Counted from the first letter of the stretch, positions 35,020-43,739 are shown. The stretch is 64,000 nt of DNA from Sphingobium yanoikuyae (GCF_034424525.1 NZ_CP139979.1:496001-560000); one strand, 5' to 3'. Numbers and translations are program-made. Notes: generated by a model from the sequence alone, not told the origin.

Positions 35020-37713
35020 GTGACGGACTGGATCGACCTGGAAGCGCGGATACGCGCGCATTCGCCATTTCTGGCGCGGCAGATGGACCGCTATCCGGCC
35101 GTTGTCGCGCTGCTGGCGACGGGCGATTTCGACGCGGCGATGGCAGCGGCGCAGGCGCAGGGCGTGCCAGAGGATGGGGTGGCCAAATCGCTGCGGCGGC
35201 GGCGCGGCGCGATCGCGCTGGTGACGGCGGCGGCGGACCTGGCCGGGGCCTGGGACATGGACCGGGTGACCCGCACCCTGTCCGACTTTGCCGACCAGGC
35301 GCTGGAGGAGGCGCTGGCCGCGACCTTCGCCGAACGCTATCCCGATGCCGTGCCACAGGGCTTCGTCGTGCTGGCGCTGGGCAAGCATGGCAGCCGCGAA
35401 CTCAACTACTCGTCCGATATCGACCCGATCCTGCTCTATGACCCCACCACCCTGCCGCATGGCGAGCGGGAGGATGTGGCGGACGCGGCGGTGCGGATCG
35501 GCCGGCGGGTCAGCGAAATCCTCAATGCGCGCGATGGCGACGGCTATGTCTTTCGCGTCGACCTGCGGCTGCGGCCCTCCCCAGAAGCGACGCCGATCGC
35601 GCTGCCGGTGGAGGCGGCGATCGGCTATTATGAATCGACCGCGATGGGCTGGGAACAGGCGGCCTTCATCCGCGCCCGGCCGGCGGCGGGCAACATGGCG
35701 CTGGGCGATTATTTTCTGCGCCAGATCCGTCCTTTCGTGTGGCGACGCAGCCTGGACTTCGGTGCGATCGACGCGATCACCGACATCAGCCGGCGCATCC
35801 GCGACCATTATGCGCAGGGGCAGGCGTTCGGGCCGGGCTATGACCTCAAGCGCGGGCGCGGCGGCATTCGCGAGGTGGAGTTTTTCGCGCAGGTCCATCA
35901 ACTGATCCATGGCGGGCGCGACCCGTCTTTGCGGTCGGGCCATACGCGCACGGCGCTGCGCGCGCTGGCGGCGGCGGGCGTGATCGAGGCGGAGGTGGCC
36001 GCGCGGCTGGACGAAGCCTATATCCTGTTCCGCACGATCGAGCATCGCCTGCAGATGGTCGAGGATCGCCAGACCCATGAACTGCCCAGGAATCCGGAAT
36101 CGCTCGACAATGTTGCGCGCTTGCATGGCCTGGCGGACGGGGCGGCGCTGCTCGACCTGCTGCGGCCCCATGTCGAGTGGGTCGGCGCCAATTATGACCG
36201 GCTGACCGCCGCGCCCGACGATGGCAGCCTGTCGCATGACGAGGACAGGCTGAAGGCGCAGCTCAAGGAGATGGGTTTTGTCGATGCCGACTGGGCGGCG
36301 GCGCGGGTCGCCCATTGGCGCGACGGCACGATCCGCTCGCTGCGCAGCGGCGCGTCGCGCGAGGCGCTGGAGCGGCTGTTGCCGGTGCTGATGCCCGCGC
36401 TCGCCACCGCGCCCGATCCGGGCCGGGCGCTCAACCGGCTGGACGACATGATCGGCCGGCTGCCGAGCGCGATCAACTTCTTCAAGTTGCTCGGCGCGCG
36501 GCCGGGGCTGGTCGAACTGCTGGCGGAGATATTGAGCCATGCGCCGGCGCTCGCCGATGTGCTGAGCCGCCGGGTCGAACTGCTCGAAGGGCTGATCGAT
36601 GCGTCGGCCTTCGACCCGGTGCCGCCGGTCGATGTCCTGGCGCAGCAATTTTCCGCGCTGGAGGCGGGCGAGGATTATCAGGCGCTGCTCGACCGGGTGC
36701 GGCAGCGGGTGAATGATCGCCGCTTCGCGCTGGGCGTGCAGATCGTGCGGGGCGGCGATCCGCTGGAGGCCGGGCGCGGCTATGGCCGGGTGGCGGAAGC
36801 GGCGATCGAAGCGCTGGCCGGCGCCACCGTCGCCGAGTTCGAAAGCGCCCATGGCAAGGTGCCGGGGGGCGAGATGGTGATCCTGGCGCTCGGCCGGATG
36901 GGCGGCGGGGTGCTGACCCATGCGTCGGACCTGGACTTGGTCTATCTGTTCACCGGCGATTTCCTGGCGGAATCGGATGGCGCGCGGCCGTTGGGTGCGA
37001 CCCAATATTTCAACCGCCTTGGCCAGCGCATCACCAATGCGCTGTCGGTGTCGACGGCGGCGGGGCCGCTCTATGAAGTGGATACGCGGCTGCGGCCGTC
37101 GGGCGCGCAGGGCCTGCTGGCGGTCAGTCTCGACAGTTTCGCCAAATATCAGCGCGAGGAAGCCTGGACCTGGGAGCATCTGGCGCTGACGCGGGCGCGG
37201 CCGGTGTTCGGATCGGCGCAGGCGCGTAGCGCGCTGGAGGCGATCCTGACCGAGACGCTGCAACGGCCGCGCGACTTCGACGAACTGGCGCGGCAGGCGG
37301 TGAAGATGCGCGGCGATATTGCCCGGCACAAGCCGCCGGCAAGCGAGCTGGACGTCAAGCTGGTGCCCGGCGGGCTGGTCGACATCGAGTTCCTGATCCA
37401 CATCAGCCAGTTCCATTATCGCCTGGGGTTCGACCCGGATCTGGGCGAGGCGCTGGCCGAGCTGGTGGCGGCCGGCCATCTGCCCGCCGAGCTGATCCCG
37501 GCGCAGGAATTGATCACCCGCTTCCTGATCGTGTCGCGGCTGGTATCGCCCAAGTCGACCGAGCCGCCGGAGGCGACCCGGCCGCTGGTCGCTCGGGCCT
37601 GTGGCGCGACCGATTGGGACGCGCTGCTTGAAAGCTATGCCAAGGCCCGGCAAAGCGTCGGCGACGCATGGCGCGCGCTGGCCGCGCCCTATCAGGAGGA
37701 TCAAGATGCTTGA
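35020..37713 (+). CDS. glnE: Bifunctional glutamine synthetase adenylyltransferase/deadenylylase
   Basis: An 897-residue enzyme with two nucleotidyltransferase domains. The first has GKHGSRELNYSSDID near residues 119-133 (deadenylylating half). The second has GRMGGGVLTHASDLDL near 625-640 (adenylylating half). It adds or removes AMP on glutamine synthetase according to nitrogen state, under PII control. It starts at GTG 35020, after AAGGAGACGG. The stop overlaps bcp by 8 bp. Confidence 0.96.
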   Translation: MTDWIDLEARIRAHSPFLARQMDRYPAVVALLATGDFDAAMAAAQAQGVPEDGVAKSLRRRRGAIALVTAAADLAGAWDMDRVTRTLSDFADQALEEALAATFAERYPDAVPQGFVVLALGKHGSRELNYSSDIDPILLYDPTTLPHGEREDVADAAVRIGRRVSEILNARDGDGYVFRVDLRLRPSPEATPIALPVEAAIGYYESTAMGWEQAAFIRARPAAGNMALGDYFLRQIRPFVWRRSLDFGAIDAITDISRRIRDHYAQGQAFGPGYDLKRGRGGIREVEFFAQVHQLIHGGRDPSLRSGHTRTALRALAAAGVIEAEVAARLDEAYILFRTIEHRLQMVEDRQTHELPRNPESLDNVARLHGLADGAALLDLLRPHVEWVGANYDRLTAAPDDGSLSHDEDRLKAQLKEMGFVDADWAAARVAHWRDGTIRSLRSGASREALERLLPVLMPALATAPDPGRALNRLDDMIGRLPSAINFFKLLGARPGLVELLAEILSHAPALADVLSRRVELLEGLIDASAFDPVPPVDVLAQQFSALEAGEDYQALLDRVRQRVNDRRFALGVQIVRGGDPLEAGRGYGRVAEAAIEALAGATVAEFESAHGKVPGGEMVILALGRMGGGVLTHASDLDLVYLFTGDFLAESDGARPLGATQYFNRLGQRITNALSVSTAAGPLYEVDTRLRPSGAQGLLAVSLDSFAKYQREEAWTWEHLALTRARPVFGSAQARSALEAILTETLQRPRDFDELARQAVKMRGDIARHKPPASELDVKLVPGGLVDIEFLIHISQFHYRLGFDPDLGEALAELVAAGHLPAELIPAQELITRFLIVSRLVSPKSTEPPEATRPLVARACGATDWDALLESYAKARQSVGDAWRALAAPYQEDQDA

Positions 37714-38167
37714 ACAGGGAGCGATGCTGCCCGACGTGGCGCTGAAGGATGCGGATGGCGCCGATTTCAGCCTGGCGCGCTATCGCGGCAAGCCGGTGGT
37801 GGTCTATTTCTATCCCAAGGCGGATACGCCCGGCTGCACTAGCGAGGCGAAGGATTTCACCGAACTGGCGAGCGACTTCGCGGCGCTGGGCGTGGCGGTG
37901 GTTGGCGTGTCGAAGGACAAGCCGGCAAAGCTCAAGAAGTTCGGCGACAAATATGGGCTGGCGGTGACGCTGGCGTCGGACGAGCCGGGCACGGCCTGCG
38001 AGGCATTTGGCACCTGGGTCGAAAAGTCGCTCTATGGCCGCCAATATATGGGGATCGCGCGGGCGACCTTCCTGGCGGACGCAGACGGCAAGGTCGTGCG
38101 GGTCTGGCCCAAGGTGAAGGTCAAGGGCCATGCCGCCGAGGTGCTGGAGGCGGCGAAGGCGCTTTGA
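37706..38167 (+). CDS. bcp: Thioredoxin-dependent peroxiredoxin (Bcp/PrxQ)
   Basis: A 153-residue peroxiredoxin. The peroxidatic Cys is in FYPKADTPGCTSEAKDF (near residue 45). The usual resolving Cys five residues later is absent (Lys at that place); another Cys occurs later in GTACEAFG. The protein may therefore resolve atypically or act as a 1-Cys enzyme. AGGAGGA precedes ATG 37706, inside the end of glnE. It detoxifies peroxides with thioredoxin in relatives. Confidence 0.93.
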   Translation: MLEQGAMLPDVALKDADGADFSLARYRGKPVVVYFYPKADTPGCTSEAKDFTELASDFAALGVAVVGVSKDKPAKLKKFGDKYGLAVTLASDEPGTACEAFGTWVEKSLYGRQYMGIARATFLADADGKVVRVWPKVKVKGHAAEVLEAAKAL

Positions 38168-38973
38168 CCCTGCCACCTGCGATTGATTCCGTGGGCGCGG
38201 GTTGCGCCCATGTGCTGACCATTGCCGACCCGACCGCTAAGCTGATGGCGGCGCGGGCGGTGGCGCGTAGCTGGCGACTGGGCCGGCTGGCGCATCGGTT
38301 CGACGTGGCGATGCCCGATCGGCCGGCCCGGCCTGATGCGCCCGAACTGCTGCCGCCGGGGCAAATGCCCAAGCGCAGCAAGATGGGCACGGATCGCGGG
38401 CGGATCGCGATGCTGCACGCGCTGGCACATATCGAGTTTGTCGCGATCGACCTGGCGTTCGACCTGATCGGGCGCTTTGGCGGCGAATTTCTGGCAGGCT
38501 TCACCGACGAATGGATGCGGGTTGGCGCGGACGAGGCGATGCATTTCGCGCTGCTCGACCGGCGGCTGCGGCAATTGGGCAGCCATTATGGCGCGCTGCC
38601 CGCGCATGACGGGCTGTGGCAGGCGGCGAGCGAGACGGCGGGTGATGCGCTGGCGCGGCTGGCGGTCGTGCCAATGGTGCTGGAAGCCCGTGCGCTGGAT
38701 ATCACGCCGTCCACGATCGCGCGGTTCGAGGGGGTGGGCGACCATATATCCGCAAGGATGTTGCAGCGGATCATGACGGATGAGATTCGCCATGTGTCGG
38801 CGGGGAGGACATGGTTCAACCAGGCGACGAACCGATTGGGCCTAGACCCCGTCAAACATTACCAAATCCTTGTGAAACGCCATTTTCGGGGAAGCGTTAA
38901 GCCACCGTTCAACGACTCGGCGCGTCGGCAGGCCGGTTTGACGCGGGATTTCTACGACGCGCTTGCAAGCTGA
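38164..38973 (+). CDS. DUF455 ferritin-like protein
   Basis: A 269-residue protein of the DUF455/COG2833 family with a ferritin-like four-helix bundle. Probable di-iron ligands are Glu and His in ALAHIEFVAIDLA, EAMHF and the DEIRHV segment; the family is related to MiaE-type hydroxylases. It starts at TTG 38164 in a TTGA overlap with bcp, as no ATG lies near the expected N-terminus. It ends the glnE-bcp unit. Reaction unknown. Confidence 0.87.
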   Translation: MTLPPAIDSVGAGCAHVLTIADPTAKLMAARAVARSWRLGRLAHRFDVAMPDRPARPDAPELLPPGQMPKRSKMGTDRGRIAMLHALAHIEFVAIDLAFDLIGRFGGEFLAGFTDEWMRVGADEAMHFALLDRRLRQLGSHYGALPAHDGLWQAASETAGDALARLAVVPMVLEARALDITPSTIARFEGVGDHISARMLQRIMTDEIRHVSAGRTWFNQATNRLGLDPVKHYQILVKRHFRGSVKPPFNDSARRQAGLTRDFYDALAS

Positions 38974-39082
38974 GCGGCGATTTGCAGTCTGCATCCAGCG
39001 GGGGCGATCTAGGTCGCCATTTTATTGAACATGGGGAACCCACGAGAGGCAAAAGCCTTCGCGGGCATAAGTCGGGGTCGGC

Positions 39083-39811
39083 ATGTTGATTCTTCGTACT
39101 GTGAATGCGCTGGGTGCGCGTTGGTTCCAATCGGCCAGCAAGACGGCCAAGATTTTCGGGATGGTCGGCATGGTAGGCGTGATGTGCGCCGCAGCTCCGG
39201 CCAACGCCAAGGATGAAGATGATCCATATGGCGACGCCTCGGAAATCAATACCAGTGCGCTCGGCCCGGCCGATGTCGGCTTCTCCAACATCTTCTCCAG
39301 CCTGCAGCGCATGGACGGCAACGCCAAGACCGCAGCCTATATCCCCTCGGGCCGCCCGGTCGAGAAGCTGTCGCTGACCTCGAACTTCGGCGTGCGTTCC
39401 GACCCGTTCAACCGCAGCGCCCGCATGCACAAGGGCATCGATATTCCCGGCCCGATCGGCACCCCGATCCACGCGACCGCCGACGGCATCATCAGCCGCG
39501 CCGGCTGGGCCAGCGGTTATGGCAACCTGGTCCAGATCTCGCACGGCAATGGCATGGAAACCCGCTACGGCCATATGTCGAAGCTGCTGGTTGCGCCCAA
39601 CTCCTATGTCCATCGCGGCCAGGTGATCGGCCTGATGGGGTCGACCGGCCGTTCGACCGGCAGCCACCTCCATTATGAAGTCCGCGTCGATGGCGCGGCG
39701 ATCAACCCGATCCCGTTCGTCGCCGGTCCCGATTATCTGATCGCGATGAACACCAAGCCGCCGGTCGCCATGGGCGGCCCGACCAAGGCGGACGAAAAGG
39801 CCGTCGACTGA
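39083..39811 (+). CDS. M23 peptidase (LytM domain), exported
   Basis: A 242-residue protein. A signal-type helix at about residues 22-42 (KIFGMVGMVGVMCAAAP) leads to a mature region. The M23 domain covers about 110-215: RSDPFNRSARMHKGIDI (first His/Asp), NGMETRYGHMSKL, and STGSHLHYEVRVDG (HLH zinc motif), so the zinc ligands look complete. It should cut peptidoglycan peptides or regulate amidases. It is followed by a strong terminator. Confidence 0.9.
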   Translation: MLILRTVNALGARWFQSASKTAKIFGMVGMVGVMCAAAPANAKDEDDPYGDASEINTSALGPADVGFSNIFSSLQRMDGNAKTAAYIPSGRPVEKLSLTSNFGVRSDPFNRSARMHKGIDIPGPIGTPIHATADGIISRAGWASGYGNLVQISHGNGMETRYGHMSKLLVAPNSYVHRGQVIGLMGSTGRSTGSHLHYEVRVDGAAINPIPFVAGPDYLIAMNTKPPVAMGGPTKADEKAVD

Positions 39812-39838
39812 TCGACCGCTTTTGATCCCGACTTTTCC

Positions 39839-39873
39839 AAAGCCCCGGCGCCCATGGGTTGCCGGGGCTTTTG
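39839..39873 (+). terminator. Rho-independent terminator of the M23 peptidase gene
   Basis: AAAGCCCCGGC (39839-39849) pairs with GCCGGGGCTTT (39861-39871) around an 11-nt loop that has its own GCCC/GGG. A TTTT run follows. It lies 28 bp past the stop. Confidence 0.9.
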
Positions 39874-39893
39874 CTTGATCCTATCTAGGCGCC

Positions 39894-40220
39894 ATGGCCG
39901 ATATTGACCTCACTCCCTCCGCTGCCGCGCGCGTCGCGGCGATCGCCGCCAAGCAGGGCAAGCCCGCCATATTGCGGCTGGCCGTGGAAGGCGGCGGCTG
40001 TTCGGGCTTCCAATATCGCTTTGGCCTGGCCGAGCAGGTGGAGGCCGAGGATCTGGCGGTGGAGCGCGATGGCGTGACGCTGGTGGTGGACGATGTCAGC
40101 CTGGACCTGGTGCGCGGCTCTGCGGTCGATTTCGTGTCGGACCTGGGCGGCGCGGCGTTCAAGGTGACCAATCCCAACGCGACCGCCGGTTGCGGCTGCG
40201 GCACCAGCTTCTCGGTCTGA
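39894..40220 (+). CDS. erpA: Iron-sulfur cluster insertion protein (A-type carrier, ErpA/IscA)
   Basis: A 108-residue A-type carrier. The conserved three Cys are in EGGGCSGFQY and GCGCGTSF at the C terminus. It delivers Fe-S clusters to apo-proteins. Choice between ErpA and IscA is not certain; being away from a suf or isc operon favours ErpA. It stands between the M23 terminator and xth. Confidence 0.92.
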   Translation: MADIDLTPSAAARVAAIAAKQGKPAILRLAVEGGGCSGFQYRFGLAEQVEAEDLAVERDGVTLVVDDVSLDLVRGSAVDFVSDLGGAAFKVTNPNATAGCGCGTSFSV

Positions 40221-40291
40221 TCGGCGCATTGGCTTGTAGACGCAGCCCACTTCTCTAAAGGGAAGTCGACAGCGAAAGAGACAGGTCCATT

Positions 40292-41068
40292 ATGCGTATC
40301 GCCACCTTCAACATCAACGGCATCAAGGCGCGGTTGCCGCGCCTGCTGGAATGGCTGGACGAGACCCGGCCCGATATTGCCTGCCTGCAGGAAATCAAGA
40401 CATCCGACGAGACCTTCCCGGTCAAGGATATCGAGGATGCCGGCTATGGCGTGATCTGGCACGGGCAGAAGGGCTTCAACGGCGTGGCGATCCTGGCGCG
40501 CGGCGACCAGCCGGTGGAGGTACGCCGGGGCCTGGAGGGCGAGCCCGAGGACGAGCAGAGCCGCTATCTGGAAGCCGATGTGAAGGGGGTGCGGGTCGCC
40601 AGCATCTACCTGCCCAACGGTAATCCGCAGCCGGGGCCGAAATTCGATTACAAGCTGCGCTGGATGAAGCGGCTGCGGGAACGGGCGGCGGAAATCTGGG
40701 CGGAGGAAGTGCCCGCCATCCTGGCCGGCGACTATAATGTCATCCCGCGCGACGTGGATATCTATTCGCCCAAGGCGATGGCGGACGATGCGCTGATGCA
40801 GCCTGAAAGCCGGGAGGCCTATCGCCGGCTGCTGGGCGACGGCTGGACCGATTCGATCCTGACCCGCCATCCGGCCGGGGGCGTGTGGACCTATTGGGAC
40901 TATCAGGCCGGGGCCTGGCCGCGCGACGCGGGCTTCCGCATCGACCATCTGCTGCTGAGCCCGGCGGCGGCCGACCGGCTGGTTGATGCCCAGGTCGACA
41001 AGGCGTTTCGTGGCCGGGAAAAGGCGAGCGACCATGCGCCGACCTGGGTCGAACTGCGCGATATCTGA
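40292..41068 (+). CDS. xth: Exodeoxyribonuclease III
   Basis: A 258-residue AP endonuclease/3'-exonuclease. Catalytic blocks: FNINGIKARLPRLLEWL, LQEIK (Glu), GDYN(V)IPRDVD, FRIDHLLLS and EKASDHAPTWVEL (Asp-His). It nicks abasic sites in base excision repair. The start ATG at 40292 follows GAAAGAGACAGG. Length is typical. Confidence 0.95.
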   Translation: MRIATFNINGIKARLPRLLEWLDETRPDIACLQEIKTSDETFPVKDIEDAGYGVIWHGQKGFNGVAILARGDQPVEVRRGLEGEPEDEQSRYLEADVKGVRVASIYLPNGNPQPGPKFDYKLRWMKRLRERAAEIWAEEVPAILAGDYNVIPRDVDIYSPKAMADDALMQPESREAYRRLLGDGWTDSILTRHPAGGVWTYWDYQAGAWPRDAGFRIDHLLLSPAAADRLVDAQVDKAFRGREKASDHAPTWVELRDI

Positions 41069-41075
41069 ATTTAAT

Positions 41076-41114
41076 CCGGATATTATTGACTCTATTATAT
41101 CCGGGTAATAAATC
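41076..41114 (+). promoter_or_regulatory. Promoter with operator-like dyad before the DUF2239 gene
   Basis: CCGGATAT (41076-41083) and ATATCCGG (41097-41104) are perfect inverted arms, 13 bp apart. They flank TTGACT (41086-41091), and TAAATC (41109-41114) lies 17 bp further as a -10. A bound dimer would cover the -35 region, so repression is plausible. The AT-rich composition stands out from its surroundings. Confidence 0.5.
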
Positions 41115-41135
41115 CCGTGTCGAAGGAGATTCGGC

Positions 41136-41651
41136 ATGGACCGCACATTGACGGCCTTTTCGGGCGACTATTGGATCGCGACCGGCGACGAGGATGAGGT
41201 GCGCGCGGCGCTGCGTGCCATGGGGGACGACGCGCAGAATATCCTGCTGTTCGACGATCGCACCGGACGGCAGGTGGATATCGACCTGCAGGTCGATGCG
41301 GCGCCGCGGGGGCGGGGGCGACCCAAGATGGGGGTGCAGGCGCGCGAGATCACCCTGCTGCCGCGCCATTGGGACTGGTTGGCGGCGCAGCCGCGCGGCG
41401 CCTCCGCCACGTTGCGGCAACTGGTGGAGGACGCAGTGAAGGCGAGCGCGGACAGGCCCTCGCCCCGTGCGGCGATGGACGCGGCCTATCATTTCCTCAC
41501 CGCGATGGCAGGCGACCGGCCCGGTTATGAAGCGGCGATCCGTGCGCTTTATGCCAGGGACAGGGCGGCGTTCGAGGCGGCGGCGGAAGGCTGGCCCGGC
41601 GCGATCCGGGCGCATGGGCTGGCGCTGGCGGAGCCGGCCTTTTCCGCCTAG
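41136..41651 (+). CDS. DUF2239 family protein
   Basis: A 171-residue cytoplasmic protein. GRGRPKMGVQAREITLLPRHWDWL and the RGASATLRQLVEDA segment are the family hallmark; only these blocks are strong. No catalytic motif is visible. AAGGAGA precedes its ATG. It has a dedicated promoter with a dyad. Function unknown; often near regulators in sphingomonads as far as I recall. Confidence 0.8.
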   Translation: MDRTLTAFSGDYWIATGDEDEVRAALRAMGDDAQNILLFDDRTGRQVDIDLQVDAAPRGRGRPKMGVQAREITLLPRHWDWLAAQPRGASATLRQLVEDAVKASADRPSPRAAMDAAYHFLTAMAGDRPGYEAAIRALYARDRAAFEAAAEGWPGAIRAHGLALAEPAFSA

Positions 41652-41681
41652 CCTGCGCATCGCAATGATCGGAGAGGCTGG

Positions 41682-41993
41682 ATGACGGACGATTTCCTTC
41701 AAGGCACGGTGCATGAGGCGGCCGATGACATGCAGGCGGCGATCCGGGCTGACGCCGGCATCTTCGCGCTGTGGCAGGGGCTGACGCCGCTTGGCCGCAA
41801 CGAGTTCATCTGCTGGGTCGAGGATGCCAAGCAGGCCGCGACCCGCGCGCGGCGCATTGCGCGCACTGTCGAGGAATTGCAGGAGGGCAAGAAGCGGCCC
41901 TGCTGCTGGGCCGGCTGCATCCACCGCACCGACAAGGCGCCGAGCCGCTGGCAGCAGGCGGTGCTGATCGAGGGGAAGGGGAAGCGGGGCTAG
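41682..41993 (+). CDS. YdeI-like (OmpD-associated/bacteriocin-protection) domain protein
   Basis: A 103-residue protein with the YdeI pattern LTPLGRNEFICWVEDAKQAATRARR and RIARTVEELQEGKKRPCCW, which in relatives is the C-terminal domain of a longer protein. Here it stands alone. It follows the DUF2239 gene by 30 bp, so they may be co-transcribed. Function unknown. Confidence 0.7.
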   Translation: MTDDFLQGTVHEAADDMQAAIRADAGIFALWQGLTPLGRNEFICWVEDAKQAATRARRIARTVEELQEGKKRPCCWAGCIHRTDKAPSRWQQAVLIEGKGKRG

Positions 41994-42050
41994 GCTGGCG
42001 TGGACCGATTCAACGCTCGCCGAAGGGACGGGATGGGGTGGGAACAAGAC

Positions 42051-42187
42051 ATTCCTCCCCGTCACGGGGAGGGGGACCGCTCGCGTAGCGAGTGGTGGAG
42101 GGGCACAGGCCGGATAGCGCAGCGCTAAGAGGCACCTGCCCCTCCGTCGGCGCTTCGCGCTGCCACCTCCCCGTGCCGGGGAGGAAT
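42051..42187. repeat. MITE-like 137-bp element
   Basis: The ends are 22-bp inverted repeats with one mismatch: ATTCCTCCCCG(T/G)CACGGGGA at each side, reading inward. A second inner pair (GTGGAGGGGCA with TGCCCCTCC) would let the whole fold as one long hairpin. No transposase ORF is inside. Target duplications are not obvious. Confidence 0.75.
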
Positions 42188-42314
42188 GTCCGCTGCTGGT
42201 CGTGTCGCGCCGGACAGCTTTTCCGGCCATGAGCGGACAGGCCGCTGCGGGGAGCGCTTTGTGCGATCGGCTCTGTGGACAGCGATCGAGGGTGGGAAGC
42301 GGCCATCCCACCTA

Positions 42315-42405
42315 CGTCATGCTGAACTTGTTTCAGCATCTATCAAACCTAACAAGCCATTGGTCTGCTGGGAGGAATGGACCCTGAAACAAGTTCAGGG
42401 TGACG
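42315..42405. repeat. REP-like doublet
   Basis: Arms at 42315-42340 and 42380-42405 are inverted 26-bp copies sharing CTGAACTTGTTTCAG. Outer bases are changed in a compensated way (TG..CA against CC..GG), so each arm folds alone too, as in the element at 24891. Confidence 0.8.
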
Positions 42406-42452
42406 ATGATGGGATGGGCCGCTGCTGGTCGAAGCCTGTCAATCTCTACGGG

Positions 42453-42538
42453 CGTCATCCTGACGAAAATCAGTATCCATTCTGCACTAGGCCAGATAGG
42501 GCGCGCTGAATGGATCCCGCATCTAATGCGGGATGACG
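42453..42538. repeat. REP-like doublet (diverged)
   Basis: Arms at 42453-42482 and 42508-42538 match at CGTCATCC and ATCCATTC but differ in the centre. The right arm, CCCGCAT/ATGCGGG, folds strongly. It sits just downstream of the minus-strand bestrophin gene, 27 bp past its stop, and might end transcription. Confidence 0.65.
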
Positions 42539-42564
42539 GCCGGTTTGGCGGGCGATCTTTGGCT

Positions 42565-43461
42565 TTACCAGAGCACGCCGTCGACCGGCTGGACCGGCGG
42601 AGGCCCTTCGCGGCCAAGCGTGTCGCACATGTCCGCTTCGATCGTGGTGGTGATGCTGTCGAGCGGCAGGTCGTGGACGTCGTTGCCGAACGGATCGACC
42701 AGATCGTCGCCGATCTGCAGCACGGCAAGATACATGAAGCCCGCGACCGCCGATCCGACCGGGGTGGCGATGCCCAATGTCTCGACCAGGCCGATCGGCA
42801 GCAGGATGCAGAAGAGCCGGGTGAAGAATTTGGGGAAGCTGCGATATTGGGCGGGCAGCGGCGTGTTCTTGATCCGCTCCATGCCGCCCTGCGCGTTCGA
42901 CATGTCGACCAGCAGCCGTTCGATCTGGGTCTGCTGGATGCTGTCGATCCAGCCATCCGCGCGCGCCTGTTCGATCCGGCGGCCCGATCCGTCGAGCAGG
43001 CCGTTGGCGGGATTACGGCGGCCCAGTTCCGGAATCTCCTCCGGAATCTCCGGGCCGGCGAGCACGCGGCGCACATCGGGCGCCGGATCGATCCGGCGGA
43101 GCTGGCAGCGCAGCGCTTGGACATAGGCGATATGGCGTTCGACCAGGGTCTGACGCAGTTCCGCCGTTTCGGCCCGGTCGGGGATGAAGTTCATCACCGC
43201 GCGTGCCCAGCTGCGCGAGACATTGACCATCGCACCCCACAGGATGCGGCCTTCCCACCAGCGCTGATAGGCGGAGTTGACGCGGAAGCCGAGTACCAGG
43301 GCGAGCGCGGTGCCGAAGATGGTCAGCGGCAGGGCCGGCGCCTTGAAGGGCGAGATGAAGTAGAAGATGGTGACCGCCAGATCCCAGAAGAACAGCGCGA
43401 TCAGCGTACGCCACGCGGTCTGGAAACTCTGGCGGATACGTGGGGCACGTCCGACGATCAT
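42565..43461 (-). CDS. Bestrophin family channel protein
   Basis: A 298-residue membrane protein. The bestrophin/UPF0187 pattern is present: LPLTIFGTALALVLGFRVNSAYQRWWEGR near the N-terminus and DLVDPFGND(V)HDLPLDSI near the C-terminus. Bacterial bestrophins form pentameric ion channels. It is the second gene after the small membrane protein, 23 bp downstream of it. Confidence 0.9.
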   Translation of the reverse strand: MIVGRAPRIRQSFQTAWRTLIALFFWDLAVTIFYFISPFKAPALPLTIFGTALALVLGFRVNSAYQRWWEGRILWGAMVNVSRSWARAVMNFIPDRAETAELRQTLVERHIAYVQALRCQLRRIDPAPDVRRVLAGPEIPEEIPELGRRNPANGLLDGSGRRIEQARADGWIDSIQQTQIERLLVDMSNAQGGMERIKNTPLPAQYRSFPKFFTRLFCILLPIGLVETLGIATPVGSAVAGFMYLAVLQIGDDLVDPFGNDVHDLPLDSITTTIEADMCDTLGREGPPPVQPVDGVLW

Positions 43462-43484
43462 AGGGGGAGCGGTTCTCTACGGGG

Positions 43485-43739
43485 TCAGGCGATGTCCGTG
43501 CCGTCGGCTTCATCCAGTTTCAGCCAGGCATGGCGCAGCGCCATGCCGCCGATGATGCCAACGGCCTTCAGGATCGTCGCATAGATGGTGGGGGTGCTGT
43601 CGCTGATCGCCAGCCAGGCGCAGGCGAAGCAGAGCGCCATGGCGGCATAGATGGGCAGCGCCTCGATATCGTTCCAGGCAAGACGCTGATTGGTCTTGGG
43701 CGTGGGCGCGGCGCGCGTTGCGGCGAGCGTGCGGATCAT
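43485..43739 (-). CDS. Small membrane protein, unknown
   Basis: An 84-residue protein with two hydrophobic segments (LPIYAAMALCFACAWLAI and TIYATILKAVGIIGGMAL). AAAGGA precedes its ATG 43739. No family is recognised. It precedes the bestrophin in one operon, so it may be a partner of the channel. Confidence 0.6.
   Translation of the reverse strand: MIRTLAATRAAPTPKTNQRLAWNDIEALPIYAAMALCFACAWLAISDSTPTIYATILKAVGIIGGMALRHAWLKLDEADGTDIA

Larger units (their letters stand above)
41994..42564. other. 571-bp gene-free island of inverted repeats
   Basis: No gene is supportable here; ORFs crossing it lack similarity and run through the repeats. It holds a 137-bp MITE-like element and two REP-like doublets, described separately. 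The rest, such as 42188-42314, shows nothing I can name. Confidence 0.7.

Noticed and set aside
34724..35023. A 99-residue plus-strand frame before glnE
   Set aside because: It overlaps the NepR-like gene on the other strand and looks like its antisense; no ribosome site.
34735..37704. A 989-residue minus-strand frame
   Set aside because: It is antisense to glnE along its whole length; composition is His/Arg/Gln-rich as expected for a shadow frame. glnE motifs are clear on the plus strand. Only the short NepR-like end (34742-34951), which lies outside glnE, is kept.
42010..42339. A minus-strand frame of 109 residues in the repeat island
   Set aside because: It is formed mostly by the MITE-like element and repeats, with no family match or ribosome site.
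42051..42538. Possible CRISPR array in the repeat-rich spacer
   Set aside because: The repeats are inverted pairs of different sequence, not direct repeats with regular spacers, and no cas gene is near.
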